Shown in pieces: positions 1 through 9,386 of a DNA stretch of 64,000 bases. The notes below the pieces were generated by a model. That model searched no databases, was not told where the DNA came from, and worked only from the letters and a program-made list of their open reading frames with translations. Both the position numbers and the translations under genes were made by a program. This DNA comes from Nitrospina sp. (GTDB lineage: Bacteria; Nitrospinota; Nitrospinia; Nitrospinales; JACRGP01), in assembly GCA_024648695.1 (NCBI GenBank), contig JACAVV010000010.1, forward strand, positions 1 to 64,000, in the 5' to 3' direction. Position 1 is the stretch's first letter; the number at the start of each line of letters is the position of its first letter.

Positions 1-265
1 GAGTGAAAAGTACCTCAAAAGTTCCCTAAATTTCTTGGTCGAAATTCGGGCGCGTTTTAAAATCGGGTTTCGCCGCTTCATAACTACATTTTAGCCCTCT
101 TTGGAGGACGTTAACTAGTCATGAACCAAAAATAAAAAAGAAAACAGCCCATAGGCTCCATTGAATTTTTGATGGACGTTTCATGGTCTTGCTCCTCTTT
201 AAGTAATATTTGCAAAATATTCCTGAAAGAAAACTTTTCAGCGCTAAGCAAATTTAACGGGTCCA

Positions 266-287
266 GGGGAAGCTCAAAGGCTTCCCC
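266..287. repeat. Hairpin downstream of giant secreted protein 1
   Basis: An 8-bp perfect stem, GGGGAAGC/GCTTCCCC, has a 6-nt loop and lies about 50 bp past the stop of the minus-strand gene ending at 334. A very similar stem lies at 4246-4268, just past the paralogous gene's neighbour. There is no U-tract, so it is a weak candidate as an intrinsic terminator. Bases 1-265 hold no convincing gene; the left edge of the window is featureless apart from short overlapping open frames. Confidence 0.4.
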
Positions 288-333
288 TTTCCCTGTTACA
301 GGCTGGTCATTTCCCCCCGGAAACGGATCAGCC

Positions 334-3300
334 TTATTGGAGAGTGGAGTCCACCGTTTGCCCGTCATCCACTGCTGTGGATTTACGGTTGTGAGGAACT
401 GAGACGTTCACCGATCCGGTACAACTCTCGAAACCGTCGTCAGCAGTGAAGTTCAATTGGTACACACGACCGTTTTCGTTTCCTGAGCGCTCGGAGCGGA
501 TCAAGGTGGTGTCGGCTGTACCGTTATTAGCGGTACCAGGCTCAATCACGGCATCCGGACTCGAATCGCCGTCGCCTAAGCCGTTCACGGGCTCATCCTG
601 GGTCACGCTATCAATGATCAGGGAAACGACCTGGTCTCCGTCGGGATCACTGACGCCCTGCACGCTCACGCTATTCAACTTGTGATTCGGAGGCCATAGT
701 TTTTCCGAACTGGCAACAGCCAAATCACATCGAGGCGGATCGTTGGCATTGACGACATTAACCACCACCGTATCGGTGCCCGATTTGGGATTGACGGGAT
801 CGTCGTCGGTGACGGTCAGTTCAAACGTTAGCGCTTCACCACCTGCGGAAACAGCTGGGGCTTGGAATGAAGGTGACGCTGTATCGCTTGCGATGAGGGT
901 TACGGTCGTTCCCGTGGTTTGTTCCCAATCAAAACTCAAACCGTCGCCATCCGGATCGTTGCTAAGAGAGCCGTCGAGATTGACCAAAACTCCTTCGCTC
1001 TTGGTCTGGTCGGAACCGGCATTTGCAATTGGCACACTGTTCTCGACCACTGTGATGGTGACTTCAGCATCTTGTGCCTGATCCGTGCTTTCCGCACTGG
1101 ATTCTTTACCGTCCGATACTTCCAGATGAAATACCAGGGTTGGGTCTCCAGCGCCAACGGGTGCGGTGAAGGAAGGGGCTACCACAGTACCATCCGGTAG
1201 CAGGGTAACGGCATCTCCGCCGATTTGTGTCCATTGGTAGGTAAGCGGATCGCTATCGGTATCGAAACTGTTACTACCATCCAGGGAAGCCACAGCGCCT
1301 TCTTTGATAGTACTGTCGTCGCCCGCATCTGATACCGGCGGTGTATTTACATTCAGTACGGAGATTTCCACTGTGTCCGGATCGCTGTACTGGGTGCCGT
1401 CGTTCACAACCAATTCAAAAGTCAAAGTCGTGTTCGAAGACAAGTATGGTGCGGTAAAGGTCGGTCGTGCTGGATCTGTTAGATCAAAAGTCACAGCAGG
1501 CGTGCCAATTTGATTCCAATCGTAATTCAGCGCATCACCTTGAGGGTGCGTGCTTGCGGAGCCGTCCAAAGTGACCAGGACGCCTTCGTCTACAGTCTGG
1601 TCGGGACCCGCATCAGACAATAAGTTAGCCGCACAACCGAGATGGAACACTTCGTCATCTGTGCCTACGGCAACTTCGCTGGGATCCACATCACAAGGTG
1701 AAAGCACATCGAAGAATTTTCCATTGTCTTGAAAAACGATCCCCATTCGATAACGCCCTGGTACCAGATCTACAATTTGGGAACCGGTTAACACGGAACT
1801 GGCCCTTCCTAGTTGCCAACCTCCTGTAAATGCTTGAGGGTTGATGTCAATTGCAAATGTATTGAAAAAAATATTGTTGCCGGTGAAACCAATTTTATCT
1901 AACACGTTTGTAGCATTACTGAATACCTCCTGATTTGCATCCAATTGAAAGGAGGTATTCGCTCCCCAATCGCCAAAACTGATGCGGTGAATGCCGTTTC
2001 GGTCGTCGGCTCCGGAACCAAACCCGGACAGGTTTACCGTTTGAACTCCTTGCATCCAGTCAGAAGATCTACCGAAACCATACAAACCCAGAAAACGTTG
2101 TGGATCGATATTAACAGGAACGGTATTGATCGTAATGGTATTACCTGCAACGTCCACATGATCAGAATTATCGGGCACAAAGTCTCCGCTGGCATCCAAA
2201 TCTAAAAATGCACCATATCCACCGTCTCCAATACTCATAATATGGCGGGTTTGAGCATCATCAGCACCTGTACCAAATTTGGGAAGATACAGGGTTTGAT
2301 CAAATCGTTCCCAGTTCGAAGCACGGCCAAATCCGTAAAGTCCATCGAATAAACCCACCACCACATTCACGGGAACCGTATTGATGGTTACGGTATTTCC
2401 AGACACATCCACATGGTCCGAGTCATCGGGTAAAAAGTTTCCACTGGCATCCAAATCCAAACGTACGCTATGGTAATCACCAATGCTAAAATTATGGCGA
2501 GTTTGAAAGTCATCGGCGCCTGTTCCGAATCCTGGAATATGAATGGTTCGGTCCCCACTCCTCCAATCCGCCGCACGTCCAAATCCGTATAGGCCCTCAT
2601 AAGGACCAACGACTATATTCACAGGTACCAGATTAAATGTGACGGTGGTACCATTGATACTGATATGGTCGGAGTCACTTGTAAGATTTCCCACGGAGTC
2701 CACATGAATCCTGGCGCCATGGAAATCGCCTATACTCACAGTTGTAGTGCTGGAGAAATCAAGTTCAAAAGTTTGGACACCTCTGACAAAATTAGTTCCG
2801 CCACTTACAAAATACAATCCAATATAATCCGGCCCCGGATCGAAGGTTACATCCACGGAGGTTTTACAACTGATATTGAAAGTCTCGCTACCTACTGCCA
2901 CAGGATTAGGGTTGATGCCGCAAGGGTTAGCAAGATCAAAAGGGCCAAAATCAGGGGAAATGGAAATTGCATAATCCACTCCATTTAGCATTGCATAGTT
3001 TTGTATTCCTGAAACGGAACCTAAACTCAGCGAGAAAAAAGTGTCATTAGTCGCTTTGTAACCACCCAATTGCCAGTTTCCCGTATAACTATTGGGATCA
3101 ATAGAAATTACCGAAGTATTTAGAGATACTGTGTCTCCTGATGCAGATGCAGAGGAAGAACTCATTGTGACATTTCCAGTCGCATCAATATCAAAAGTGT
3201 CATTATCCTGGCCATTGTAAAATAGCTTCCACTCTGTACCGGGAATAAGAATCATGGAAGGTGTTTGGGTAATTACAGCGGCACTTCCAAATGCGCCGAA

Positions 3301-4185
3301 TTGAACAAAAGCTGATCCCTGATATCCATTGTTTTCGAAATTCACAATGGTGTTATTTAAGGTTACGGTATCAGTGACAGGGCTTCCCGAAATGGTTAAG
3401 GAATCTGTTGTTGTCGTACTGAAATTTCCGCTGGTGTCTGCTGTAATGGGTAGAAAATTTGGACCGGTTTGAATGTTATACGTCAATCCGCTAACAGCTA
3501 CTAAGGGTTGTGTTGTTGTGCCACAATTCCAATTACACATGGCTCCCAAATGGGGAATGTTTGCGAAACCCAGGAATTGGTCTCTGTCTAAAGTAAAAGG
3601 TGCGTTGCGGAAAGTAACTGTGGGATCGGGGGAGGTGAAATTGTCCACAATGAATGAATCCAGGTCAGACGCGGGAAATACGACATCCCCATTTGCCAAA
3701 ATATCGAAAATGATGTTCTTTACACCCATACCCAGAATATGCTCTACTCCTGGAACTAGCACTTCAGAGCCATCGACACAATCTGAAAACAGGTCACAAC
3801 TTTGACTGAACTGACTCAGGCCTGCTCTGCCTATATAAGCGCCGCGATCAAAATTAACGTTTGTGTTTTTTATCGTAAGGGTATTGCCACCAGAGTCCGT
3901 CAAAGTATCTGTATCGACATTGGCTAGATTTCCCCCTGCATCAATATCGAACGAGGCGGAATTGCCTGCCCTTTCAAAGGTGATGTCGTAGCTTGCTCCG
4001 GCAGGCAGGTCTACAACCCTTTGCCCATTGCCAAAAGGAAGTAGATTGCCATCACCGACTCTATAGAATCCCGTATAGTTTTGGGGGTCGATGGTCACAT
4101 TCACCGCCCAGGCGTGCAGAGCAGACATAAGTAAAAAAAGCACGGTCCAAAGACCGGTTTTTAATTTTGATTTTAGATTAAACAT
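334..4185 (-). CDS. Giant secreted repeat/PKD-domain protein 1
   Basis: This 1283-aa exported protein starts with a basic N-terminus, a hydrophobic core and an AWA cleavage site near residue 27, as in a Sec signal peptide. Residues about 28-880 consist of about a dozen divergent modules of 60-80 aa. Each begins like NVTIDPQNYTG, contains a glycine-rich beta segment and ends with a D-G-N/S-G-N-L strand. Three PKD/K319L-like Ig domains follow at about 880-1165; each opens with DAGPDQTV or a variant and DG-S-S. The C-terminal domain of about 110 aa ends in a segment shared with the neighbour (KSTAVDDGQTVDS). PKD domains suggest cell-surface or matrix adhesion. Substrate and secretion route beyond Sec are unknown. 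The gene is a tandem paralogue of the next gene, with a 128-bp gap between them. Confidence 0.85.
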   Translation of the reverse strand: MFNLKSKLKTGLWTVLFLLMSALHAWAVNVTIDPQNYTGFYRVGDGNLLPFGNGQRVVDLPAGASYDITFERAGNSASFDIDAGGNLANVDTDTLTDSGGNTLTIKNTNVNFDRGAYIGRAGLSQFSQSCDLFSDCVDGSEVLVPGVEHILGMGVKNIIFDILANGDVVFPASDLDSFIVDNFTSPDPTVTFRNAPFTLDRDQFLGFANIPHLGAMCNWNCGTTTQPLVAVSGLTYNIQTGPNFLPITADTSGNFSTTTTDSLTISGSPVTDTVTLNNTIVNFENNGYQGSAFVQFGAFGSAAVITQTPSMILIPGTEWKLFYNGQDNDTFDIDATGNVTMSSSSASASGDTVSLNTSVISIDPNSYTGNWQLGGYKATNDTFFSLSLGSVSGIQNYAMLNGVDYAISISPDFGPFDLANPCGINPNPVAVGSETFNISCKTSVDVTFDPGPDYIGLYFVSGGTNFVRGVQTFELDFSSTTTVSIGDFHGARIHVDSVGNLTSDSDHISINGTTVTFNLVPVNIVVGPYEGLYGFGRAADWRSGDRTIHIPGFGTGADDFQTRHNFSIGDYHSVRLDLDASGNFLPDDSDHVDVSGNTVTINTVPVNVVVGLFDGLYGFGRASNWERFDQTLYLPKFGTGADDAQTRHIMSIGDGGYGAFLDLDASGDFVPDNSDHVDVAGNTITINTVPVNIDPQRFLGLYGFGRSSDWMQGVQTVNLSGFGSGADDRNGIHRISFGDWGANTSFQLDANQEVFSNATNVLDKIGFTGNNIFFNTFAIDINPQAFTGGWQLGRASSVLTGSQIVDLVPGRYRMGIVFQDNGKFFDVLSPCDVDPSEVAVGTDDEVFHLGCAANLLSDAGPDQTVDEGVLVTLDGSASTHPQGDALNYDWNQIGTPAVTFDLTDPARPTFTAPYLSSNTTLTFELVVNDGTQYSDPDTVEISVLNVNTPPVSDAGDDSTIKEGAVASLDGSNSFDTDSDPLTYQWTQIGGDAVTLLPDGTVVAPSFTAPVGAGDPTLVFHLEVSDGKESSAESTDQAQDAEVTITVVENSVPIANAGSDQTKSEGVLVNLDGSLSNDPDGDGLSFDWEQTTGTTVTLIASDTASPSFQAPAVSAGGEALTFELTVTDDDPVNPKSGTDTVVVNVVNANDPPRCDLAVASSEKLWPPNHKLNSVSVQGVSDPDGDQVVSLIIDSVTQDEPVNGLGDGDSSPDAVIEPGTANNGTADTTLIRSERSGNENGRVYQLNFTADDGFESCTGSVNVSVPHNRKSTAVDDGQTVDSTLQ

Positions 4186-4245
4186 GATGTTCTCCTCTTA
4201 TATTCATTGAGATTAGAAGCGTTGAATTATTGATTCCGAGGTCCT

Positions 4246-4268
4246 GGGGAAGCACAGCCCACTTCCCC
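4246..4268. repeat. Second copy of conserved 3' hairpin
   Basis: A GGGGAAG/CTTCCCC stem with a 9-nt loop lies between the two giant paralogues. It is followed toward the upstream gene by a CTGTTACAGG-T/C-TGG segment that is also found after the first gene (about 291-308). The 3' flanks were therefore duplicated together with the genes. Confidence 0.4.
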
Positions 4269-4313
4269 TGCTCCTGTTACAGGTTGGTCATTTTTCCCGG
4301 AAACATACCAACC

Positions 4314-7300
4314 TTAAGGAAGTAAGGAATCGACAGTCTGCCCATCGTCCACAGCTGTGGATTTGCGGTCGTGCGGAACGGAAACGTTCACCGATCCGGT
4401 ACAACTTTCGGAACCATCAGTGGCAGTGAAATTCACTTGATACACACGGCCGTTTTCATTTCCAGATCGCTCGGCTCGAATGAGCACCGTATCCAAGCTA
4501 CTTTGATTAACCTTCACGACCGCATCCGGGCTGGTATCGCCATCACCCAAACCATTGACCGGTTCATCTTGTGTGACTGAGGTCATCTCAAGGGTCAATT
4601 GGTCATCGTTGGGATCGGTAATTCCTTGTATGTCCACCTCGACCATTTTATGGTTAGGCGGCCATAATTTATTCAGACTGACCACCGCCAAACTACAATC
4701 AGGAGGATCATTTACGTCTTGAACGTGGATAACTATCTGATCTGTTCCTGATTGCGGGTTTTCGATAAAGTCATCGGTTACGGTTAATTCGAAAGTCAAA
4801 TAAATCCCCCCGACACTTGCATCTGGAGCTGTGAAGGTAGGGGTTTGAGAAGAGATGTCGTCTAAAACGACCGTGGGACCTGCAATCTGGTCCCATTCAA
4901 AACTTAAACCATCTCCATCGTTGTCCGATCCGGAACCGTTTAGTGCAACCGCGGAATTTTCATCTACCGTTTGATCGGGACCAGCATCTGCTGTCGGGGG
5001 ACTATTCACTTCGACCGTTACTTGAACAAAACTTGGGGTACTGGATAATTGGCCATCATCCACCACTAGCTTAAATTCGTAAACGGCTCCTAAACCCAAA
5101 GGTGCGGTGAAGGTAGGGTTGACGGCAGAGGTGGAGGATAAAGGCACTAAAGCGGGACCACCCACTTGAGTCCAGTTATAGGTAAGCGGATCGCCATCGG
5201 GATCAAAGCTGAAGTTTCCATTCAATTGAGCCAAAGCCCCTTCCCGAATAGTACTGTTGTCTCCCGCATCTGCAAATGGTGCTTTGTTTACATGCACCAC
5301 GGTGACATCGACCGTATCTGCATCGCTAAATACAAGACCGTCGTCGACGATTAGCTCGAAAGTTAGAGTTTGGCTACCGTCGACGGCATCCACTTCTGGC
5401 GCGGTAAAAGTAGGTTGTGCCGTCGTTGGATCATTCAAGGTTATAGTCAATTCCGGAGTGGCTGGAACCTGGCTCCATTCATAACCTGGAACGGAATTTA
5501 CCGGGAACTGACTCCCTGTTCCATCCAAAATAACCAAATCATTCTCATCCACAGTTTGATCGGTGCCCGCATCTGCTTTTGGCAGACAAGTCAGGTTAAA
5601 AATTTCTGTCCCCGCAGGCAAGGGATTGGGATCAATTGAGCAAGGGTTCAGAAGACTGAAGGTTCCTGTTCCTGAATTGATTACTTCTGAGATTCTGTAA
5701 TTTTGACCCAGTACCAAATTCAGGCTTTGAGTTCCAGATACAAGGGAGGAGGTAACGAAGATAACCGAATAATGACCTGCAAAAGTTCCAGGATCAATTT
5801 CCACCGGCGCCGTGATGAAGGAAAGGGTTTCACCAGATGTAGTTGCGGAATCTGTATAGGCTGTTGATACTTCTCCGTTTGCATCAACATCGAAAAAGAT
5901 GGAACCTTGTTCTCCAATAAACATCCAGTAAGTCTGGGCGGGTACCAAGGTAATGTTTTGATCGCCACTTATCCAGCCAGTAACTCGATGGATATTATAC
6001 TTCCCATCGTAATTATTGGCATTGAGGGTCAACTGGGCATTTTTAAAAGTAATTTTGTCAAAAGTACCTGCTCCCAATACCGATTCTTCAACATCGACCG
6101 AATCGGTTTGAGTAGTAGTAACATTTCCATTGTCGTCAATGTCAAATAAAAGGGAACCATTACCTCCGATAAAATATCGAAACCGAATTCCGGGAACTAA
6201 AGTTTCGATTTTAGCCCCGCTCAACCATATTCCCGAGCCCAACTCCTGAGTATATTCTCCAGTGTACAGCTGAGGATTGAAGTGAACATCGGTATTATTA
6301 AAATTTAGATAACCAGCCCCTCCTGTAGCGGCTGCGGGTACGGTGATTCCGCTAACCACACCACTGCTGTCTACATTCATTAGAAAAGAGCCTTGTCCTC
6401 CAATGATGACCTGATAATTCCCCGCGGGGATGTCCAAAGTTTGGACACCTGTTAACTGAGTAGCCACTCCACCTGTAATGGACCATGTTCCTGCATAATT
6501 CCCGGGATCCACCGTGACACCCGTATTGCAACTGAGATTGAAAGTTTCTGTTCCCACTGTCACGGGGTTGGGGCTAATGCCGCAGGGATTAGCGATATTA
6601 AAATCGGCCTCACCGTTTGCTACCAGAGTATAATCAAGTCCTTTTGTCAAAATGAGGGTTTCGAGGCCAGTCCCACTTACTCCAGAGTTTTTGATTTGAT
6701 AATTTCCCAAATAAGTTCCGGGATCAATTGCTATGGTTTCGGTGTTAAATGTAATGGTATCTCCAGAAGAACTGACCGAGCCCGTACTTAAAGCAGTTAC
6801 TACACCGTTTGATTCTATTTGGAAATCGGCAAAACTACCCCACTTGCTTCCAGGCCACAGTTGATATGTTAATCCCTTTACTAAAATCCTACTGTGGAGG
6901 CCGCTCCCGTTCAATCCCGCATTAGCAATTTGACTGCTCCCTAAATAACCGTTGGAATCAAAGTTCACGGTGGTTGTAAGAAAAGTCAATGTATCCCCTG
7001 AGGCACTTACTGAATCAGTGTCTATGGCCGTGACATCCCCGTTAGCTTCAACACGAAAATCAGCGAAACTTTGCCATTTACTTCCTGGCCACAGATTGTA
7101 AATTAATCCCTTTACTAATACCCTACTGTGGAGGCCACTCCCGTTCAATCCCGCATTAGCAATTTGACTGTTCCCTAAATAACCGTTGGAATCAAAGTTC
7201 ACAGTAGCCGTCTTGAAAGTGAGGGTATTCCCAGACGAACTAAGCGAATCTGGACTAAGAGTAGTGACGTCCCCATTAGTTTCCACACGAAATTGTGGTA

Positions 7301-7523
7301 ATCCCATAAATTTACTTCCAGGAAACAATTGGTAAGTAGTATTGGGAGTAAGATCTATAGTTTGATTTCCATTAAATGAACCAGGAATACCTATTATTTG
7401 ATAATTTGCTATGTAACCATTTGGATCTACATTTACTTGAACCGCCCAGGCGGGAATGGCAGATATTAGTAAAATGAATATGATCCAAAGGCCTATTTTT
7501 GTATTTAGTTTTGGATATCTCAT
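4314..7523 (-). CDS. Giant secreted repeat/PKD-domain protein 2
   Basis: This 1069-aa exported protein is paralogous to the gene downstream. It has a Sec signal peptide (residues 1-27, ending PAWA). About nine beta-rich modules of 60-80 aa follow, built around NFDSNGYLG-like starts, PGSKW or PGxxY turns and SGDTLTF strands. Three PKD/K319L-like domains lie at about 655-945, and the C-terminal domain of about 115 aa is nearly colinear with that of the paralogue, including the KSTAVDDGQTVDS tail. Two adjacent modules (residues about 105-265) are almost identical even at DNA level, so the array still expands by duplication. A role as adhesin or extracellular matrix protein is inferred from architecture only. 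Confidence 0.85.
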   Translation of the reverse strand: MRYPKLNTKIGLWIIFILLISAIPAWAVQVNVDPNGYIANYQIIGIPGSFNGNQTIDLTPNTTYQLFPGSKFMGLPQFRVETNGDVTTLSPDSLSSSGNTLTFKTATVNFDSNGYLGNSQIANAGLNGSGLHSRVLVKGLIYNLWPGSKWQSFADFRVEANGDVTAIDTDSVSASGDTLTFLTTTVNFDSNGYLGSSQIANAGLNGSGLHSRILVKGLTYQLWPGSKWGSFADFQIESNGVVTALSTGSVSSSGDTITFNTETIAIDPGTYLGNYQIKNSGVSGTGLETLILTKGLDYTLVANGEADFNIANPCGISPNPVTVGTETFNLSCNTGVTVDPGNYAGTWSITGGVATQLTGVQTLDIPAGNYQVIIGGQGSFLMNVDSSGVVSGITVPAAATGGAGYLNFNNTDVHFNPQLYTGEYTQELGSGIWLSGAKIETLVPGIRFRYFIGGNGSLLFDIDDNGNVTTTQTDSVDVEESVLGAGTFDKITFKNAQLTLNANNYDGKYNIHRVTGWISGDQNITLVPAQTYWMFIGEQGSIFFDVDANGEVSTAYTDSATTSGETLSFITAPVEIDPGTFAGHYSVIFVTSSLVSGTQSLNLVLGQNYRISEVINSGTGTFSLLNPCSIDPNPLPAGTEIFNLTCLPKADAGTDQTVDENDLVILDGTGSQFPVNSVPGYEWSQVPATPELTITLNDPTTAQPTFTAPEVDAVDGSQTLTFELIVDDGLVFSDADTVDVTVVHVNKAPFADAGDNSTIREGALAQLNGNFSFDPDGDPLTYNWTQVGGPALVPLSSTSAVNPTFTAPLGLGAVYEFKLVVDDGQLSSTPSFVQVTVEVNSPPTADAGPDQTVDENSAVALNGSGSDNDGDGLSFEWDQIAGPTVVLDDISSQTPTFTAPDASVGGIYLTFELTVTDDFIENPQSGTDQIVIHVQDVNDPPDCSLAVVSLNKLWPPNHKMVEVDIQGITDPNDDQLTLEMTSVTQDEPVNGLGDGDTSPDAVVKVNQSSLDTVLIRAERSGNENGRVYQVNFTATDGSESCTGSVNVSVPHDRKSTAVDDGQTVDSLLP
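6869..6968 (-). repeat. Intragenic near-identical repeat, copy 1
   Basis: This 100-bp stretch inside giant protein 2 matches 7103-7202 with only four mismatches by eye. The offset is 234 bp, exactly 78 codons, so the reading frame is kept. Confidence 0.85.
7103..7202 (-). repeat. Intragenic near-identical repeat, copy 2
   Basis: Partner of 6869-6968. The far lower similarity between other modules of the same protein shows that this duplication is recent. Confidence 0.85.
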
Positions 7524-7601
7524 AACCTCGACTCCTCTGAATTATGACTTAAGGTTTCTCTCTAAATTAAAAGTAATGTTTTCTGAAACGACTCTACTTA
7601 C

Positions 7602-7955
7602 TTATTCCTGATCCCGGCTCAGAGGTTCGATTTCATATTCTTCGTCGAAGCTAACGCCCATGCCGTTGCCCTGCACCCGTACAACCTGGCCGGATAACCT
7701 CACTCGCGCCCGGTTACCCGGTAGATCTTTCAACTGATCAAGGGGTAATACCAGATCGATTTCCACCAGGGAGCTGAGTGGCAGGGCATTTTCATTTTGG
7801 AAATAGCCGCCGGTGGTGCTGATATCTCGAGTGTGAAAATCATGCGGTGTTTCCCTCAATCCCGTTTCTTCAACTACAGTTACACTGGCGGTCAGGTTCA
7901 GGTTAAAGCGCGCCGATTTTCGTTTTTCAACTCCCATTAACAATTGCCTTTGCAT
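7602..7955 (-). CDS. PilZ-domain protein (c-di-GMP receptor)
   Basis: A 117-aa single-domain PilZ protein. The c-di-GMP contact motifs are both present: RxxxR at residues 12-16 (RKSAR) and DxSxxG at 44-49 (DISTTG). Standalone PilZ proteins act as second-messenger adaptors in motility, exopolysaccharide and adhesion control. It sits between the giant secreted proteins and a CsgD-like regulator, which fits a biofilm/surface locus. Translation could also begin at the ATG seven codons in (7937), immediately before the RxxxR segment. An AGGGGGTATTTT motif about 165 bp upstream resembles half of the inverted repeat found before the LuxR genes. Confidence 0.85.
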   Translation of the reverse strand: MQRQLLMGVEKRKSARFNLNLTASVTVVEETGLRETPHDFHTRDISTTGGYFQNENALPLSSLVEIDLVLPLDQLKDLPGNRARVRLSGQVVRVQGNGMGVSFDEEYEIEPLSRDQE

Positions 7956-8210
7956 GAGGGTTTATGTTTGCCAGCGTTCCGGATGAAGGATGCGCTGGAA
8001 TTTCTTACTACGGGAAAAAATTTTAAGTGTGTCACCCTGGCCTAAAACCACTCCGTAGATTCCACCTGAATATCTTCTTTAAGAAGGTAAGGATTTCATT
8101 GATTTTTGTATATTAGCCATAGGGGGTATTTTAATTAGAAAATATTAATTTTTTATTTATTCACTACTTCTTTAGAGGTAGAGAGGGTGTTGTCTTGTTG
8201 TCTACAGGTT
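7956..8210. other. AT-rich intergenic region upstream of PilZ gene
   Basis: No gene is visible. The right half is very AT-rich, and a GGGTATTTT element at 8124-8132 resembles the right arm of the inverted repeats at 9041-9063 and 9361-9383. It is the probable promoter region of the PilZ gene. Confidence 0.4.
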
Positions 8211-8969
8211 TTATTCGGAGTTTTCGCTTTGAAAATTGTCCGTTACCCAGAGCGCGGCTTGCAGACGGCTTTGGACATTGATTTTTTTATAAATGTTATT
8301 AAGGTGCTTTTTGGCGGTGTGGAGGCTGATGAAAAATTTTTGAGCGATTTCTTCGTTACTCGCGCCGGACGCCACGGCAACCAGAATTTCTTTCTCTCTC
8401 TTGGTGAGAATGGCTTCCGTTTTCTTTACCACTTCCTGCTGTATGGAATCCACTCTGGTCTGAAAAATTGTTGAGATTAAAAGGTCCTCATTTCCAATGT
8501 TGGGTTGTGAGCCGTTATTTTTGGCATCTTCCGGGTTGAAAGCCTGCTGGACCCATTTCGCCAGGAGTTTTCGGGGAAACCACAGGTCCCCTTTCAAAAT
8601 TGCATTGACCCCCTTGCAGATACCAACGATGGAGTCTCCTTCGTAAAAGACCCCTTTCAGTCCTTTTTTTAATTCTTCCGGCTGTAAAGGGTGACTGTTT
8701 CCAAAATTGATAAAAAGGTAAGGGGAGGCCCCGGGTGGGTCGAATCCCTTAGACTGGCAGGTGGAGGATCGTTGTTGAAAGAACGAACTCAATGCATCCA
8801 CCAGTATCAGGGTTTCACCACCCGGGCTCCCAATCCCCGCAGATTCTCTGGGCCATTGGGGAGACCCCCTGCAGGGTAGACCGGTTTCTTTTTCCATTAC
8901 CTGGAGGAACGGTTGGGTCAAAAATATTTGTTCCGAGACTATATGTATAACTTTGATAGAAGTATTCAT
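8211..8969 (-). CDS. CsgD-like LuxR-family transcriptional regulator
   Basis: A 252-aa regulator. The N-terminal ~150 residues look like the degenerate receiver domain of CsgD: a hydrophobic strand, a LILVDALSS segment and a GVFYEGDS stretch comparable to the GVFYSMED region of CsgD, followed by a linker ending in LLAKWV. The C-terminal ~65 residues are a LuxR/GerE helix-turn-helix (LTKREKEILVAVASG, NEEIAQKFFIS, TAKKHLNNIYKKI). The ATG at 8969 is preferred over an upstream start at 9005 because GAGGAAAACT precedes it. An inverted repeat lies at 9041-9063. CsgD-type proteins switch on matrix genes; the adjacent PilZ and giant secreted proteins make that an attractive but unproven role. Confidence 0.82.
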   Translation of the reverse strand: MNTSIKVIHIVSEQIFLTQPFLQVMEKETGLPCRGSPQWPRESAGIGSPGGETLILVDALSSFFQQRSSTCQSKGFDPPGASPYLFINFGNSHPLQPEELKKGLKGVFYEGDSIVGICKGVNAILKGDLWFPRKLLAKWVQQAFNPEDAKNNGSQPNIGNEDLLISTIFQTRVDSIQQEVVKKTEAILTKREKEILVAVASGASNEEIAQKFFISLHTAKKHLNNIYKKINVQSRLQAALWVTDNFQSENSE

Positions 8970-9040
8970 AGTTTTCCTCGGGGTGGAAAGCTCAACTGTC
9001 TGCATAGCGAAAAACTGTTACCTTATTTGCCATTAAATCG

Positions 9041-9063
9041 ATAGTACCCTTTCAGGATATTTT
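9041..9063 (-). promoter_or_regulatory. Inverted-repeat operator upstream of CsgD-like gene
   Basis: TACCC-N5-GGATA is flanked by ATAG on one side and TTTT on the other. It matches 9361-9383 at all but about three positions. It lies 72 bp from the chosen start of the CsgD-like gene and covers the last codon of the small LuxR gene. It probably binds one of the LuxR-type regulators encoded here. Confidence 0.6.
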
Positions 9064-9291
9064 TCAGGAAAGGAGCCTGGCCATAAGTTTTGCCCGGGTT
9101 CTCACGTCCAATTTTCTGTGCAGGTTTTTGATGTGCTTCTTAACCGTATGGCCGCTAATACCAAGCTTTTCAGTAATTTCCGCATTGCTCATTCCGGTTT
9201 TGACTAAACCCGCCACTTCGGTTTCGCGCGGGGTCAAATGCCATTTTTTTTGCAATGGAAAGCCCGTCCCTTTTCTGGCGGTATTATTCAT
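9064..9291 (-). CDS. Minimal LuxR/GerE HTH protein
   Basis: A 75-aa protein that is almost only a LuxR/GerE DNA-binding domain (LTPRETEVAGLVKTG, NAEITEKLGIS, HTVKKHIKNLHRKL), as in GerE itself. There is no sensory domain. The ATG at 9291 has a GGAG six bases upstream; a TTG four codons earlier is less likely. The gene lies between two other LuxR-family genes on the same strand and is preceded by its own copy of the TACCC-N5-GGGTA element. It may compete with, or dimerise with, the full-length regulators. Confidence 0.8.
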   Translation of the reverse strand: MNNTARKGTGFPLQKKWHLTPRETEVAGLVKTGMSNAEITEKLGISGHTVKKHIKNLHRKLDVRTRAKLMARLLS

Positions 9292-9360
9292 AAAAAACTC
9301 CAAGCCTGAATCTCCAAAAGGTTGGCAATGGACAATATTGGCAAAAGGTAGAAAAAATGG

Positions 9361-9383
9361 ATAGTACCCGTTTAGGGTATTTT
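9361..9383 (-). promoter_or_regulatory. Inverted-repeat operator upstream of minimal LuxR gene
   Basis: A perfect TACCC-GTTTA-GGGTA inverted repeat with flanking ATAG and TTTT lies 70 bp before the ATG at 9291. It is the better of two copies (see 9041-9063). Both are placed in the short gaps before LuxR-type genes. Confidence 0.65.
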
Positions 9384-9386
9384 GAA

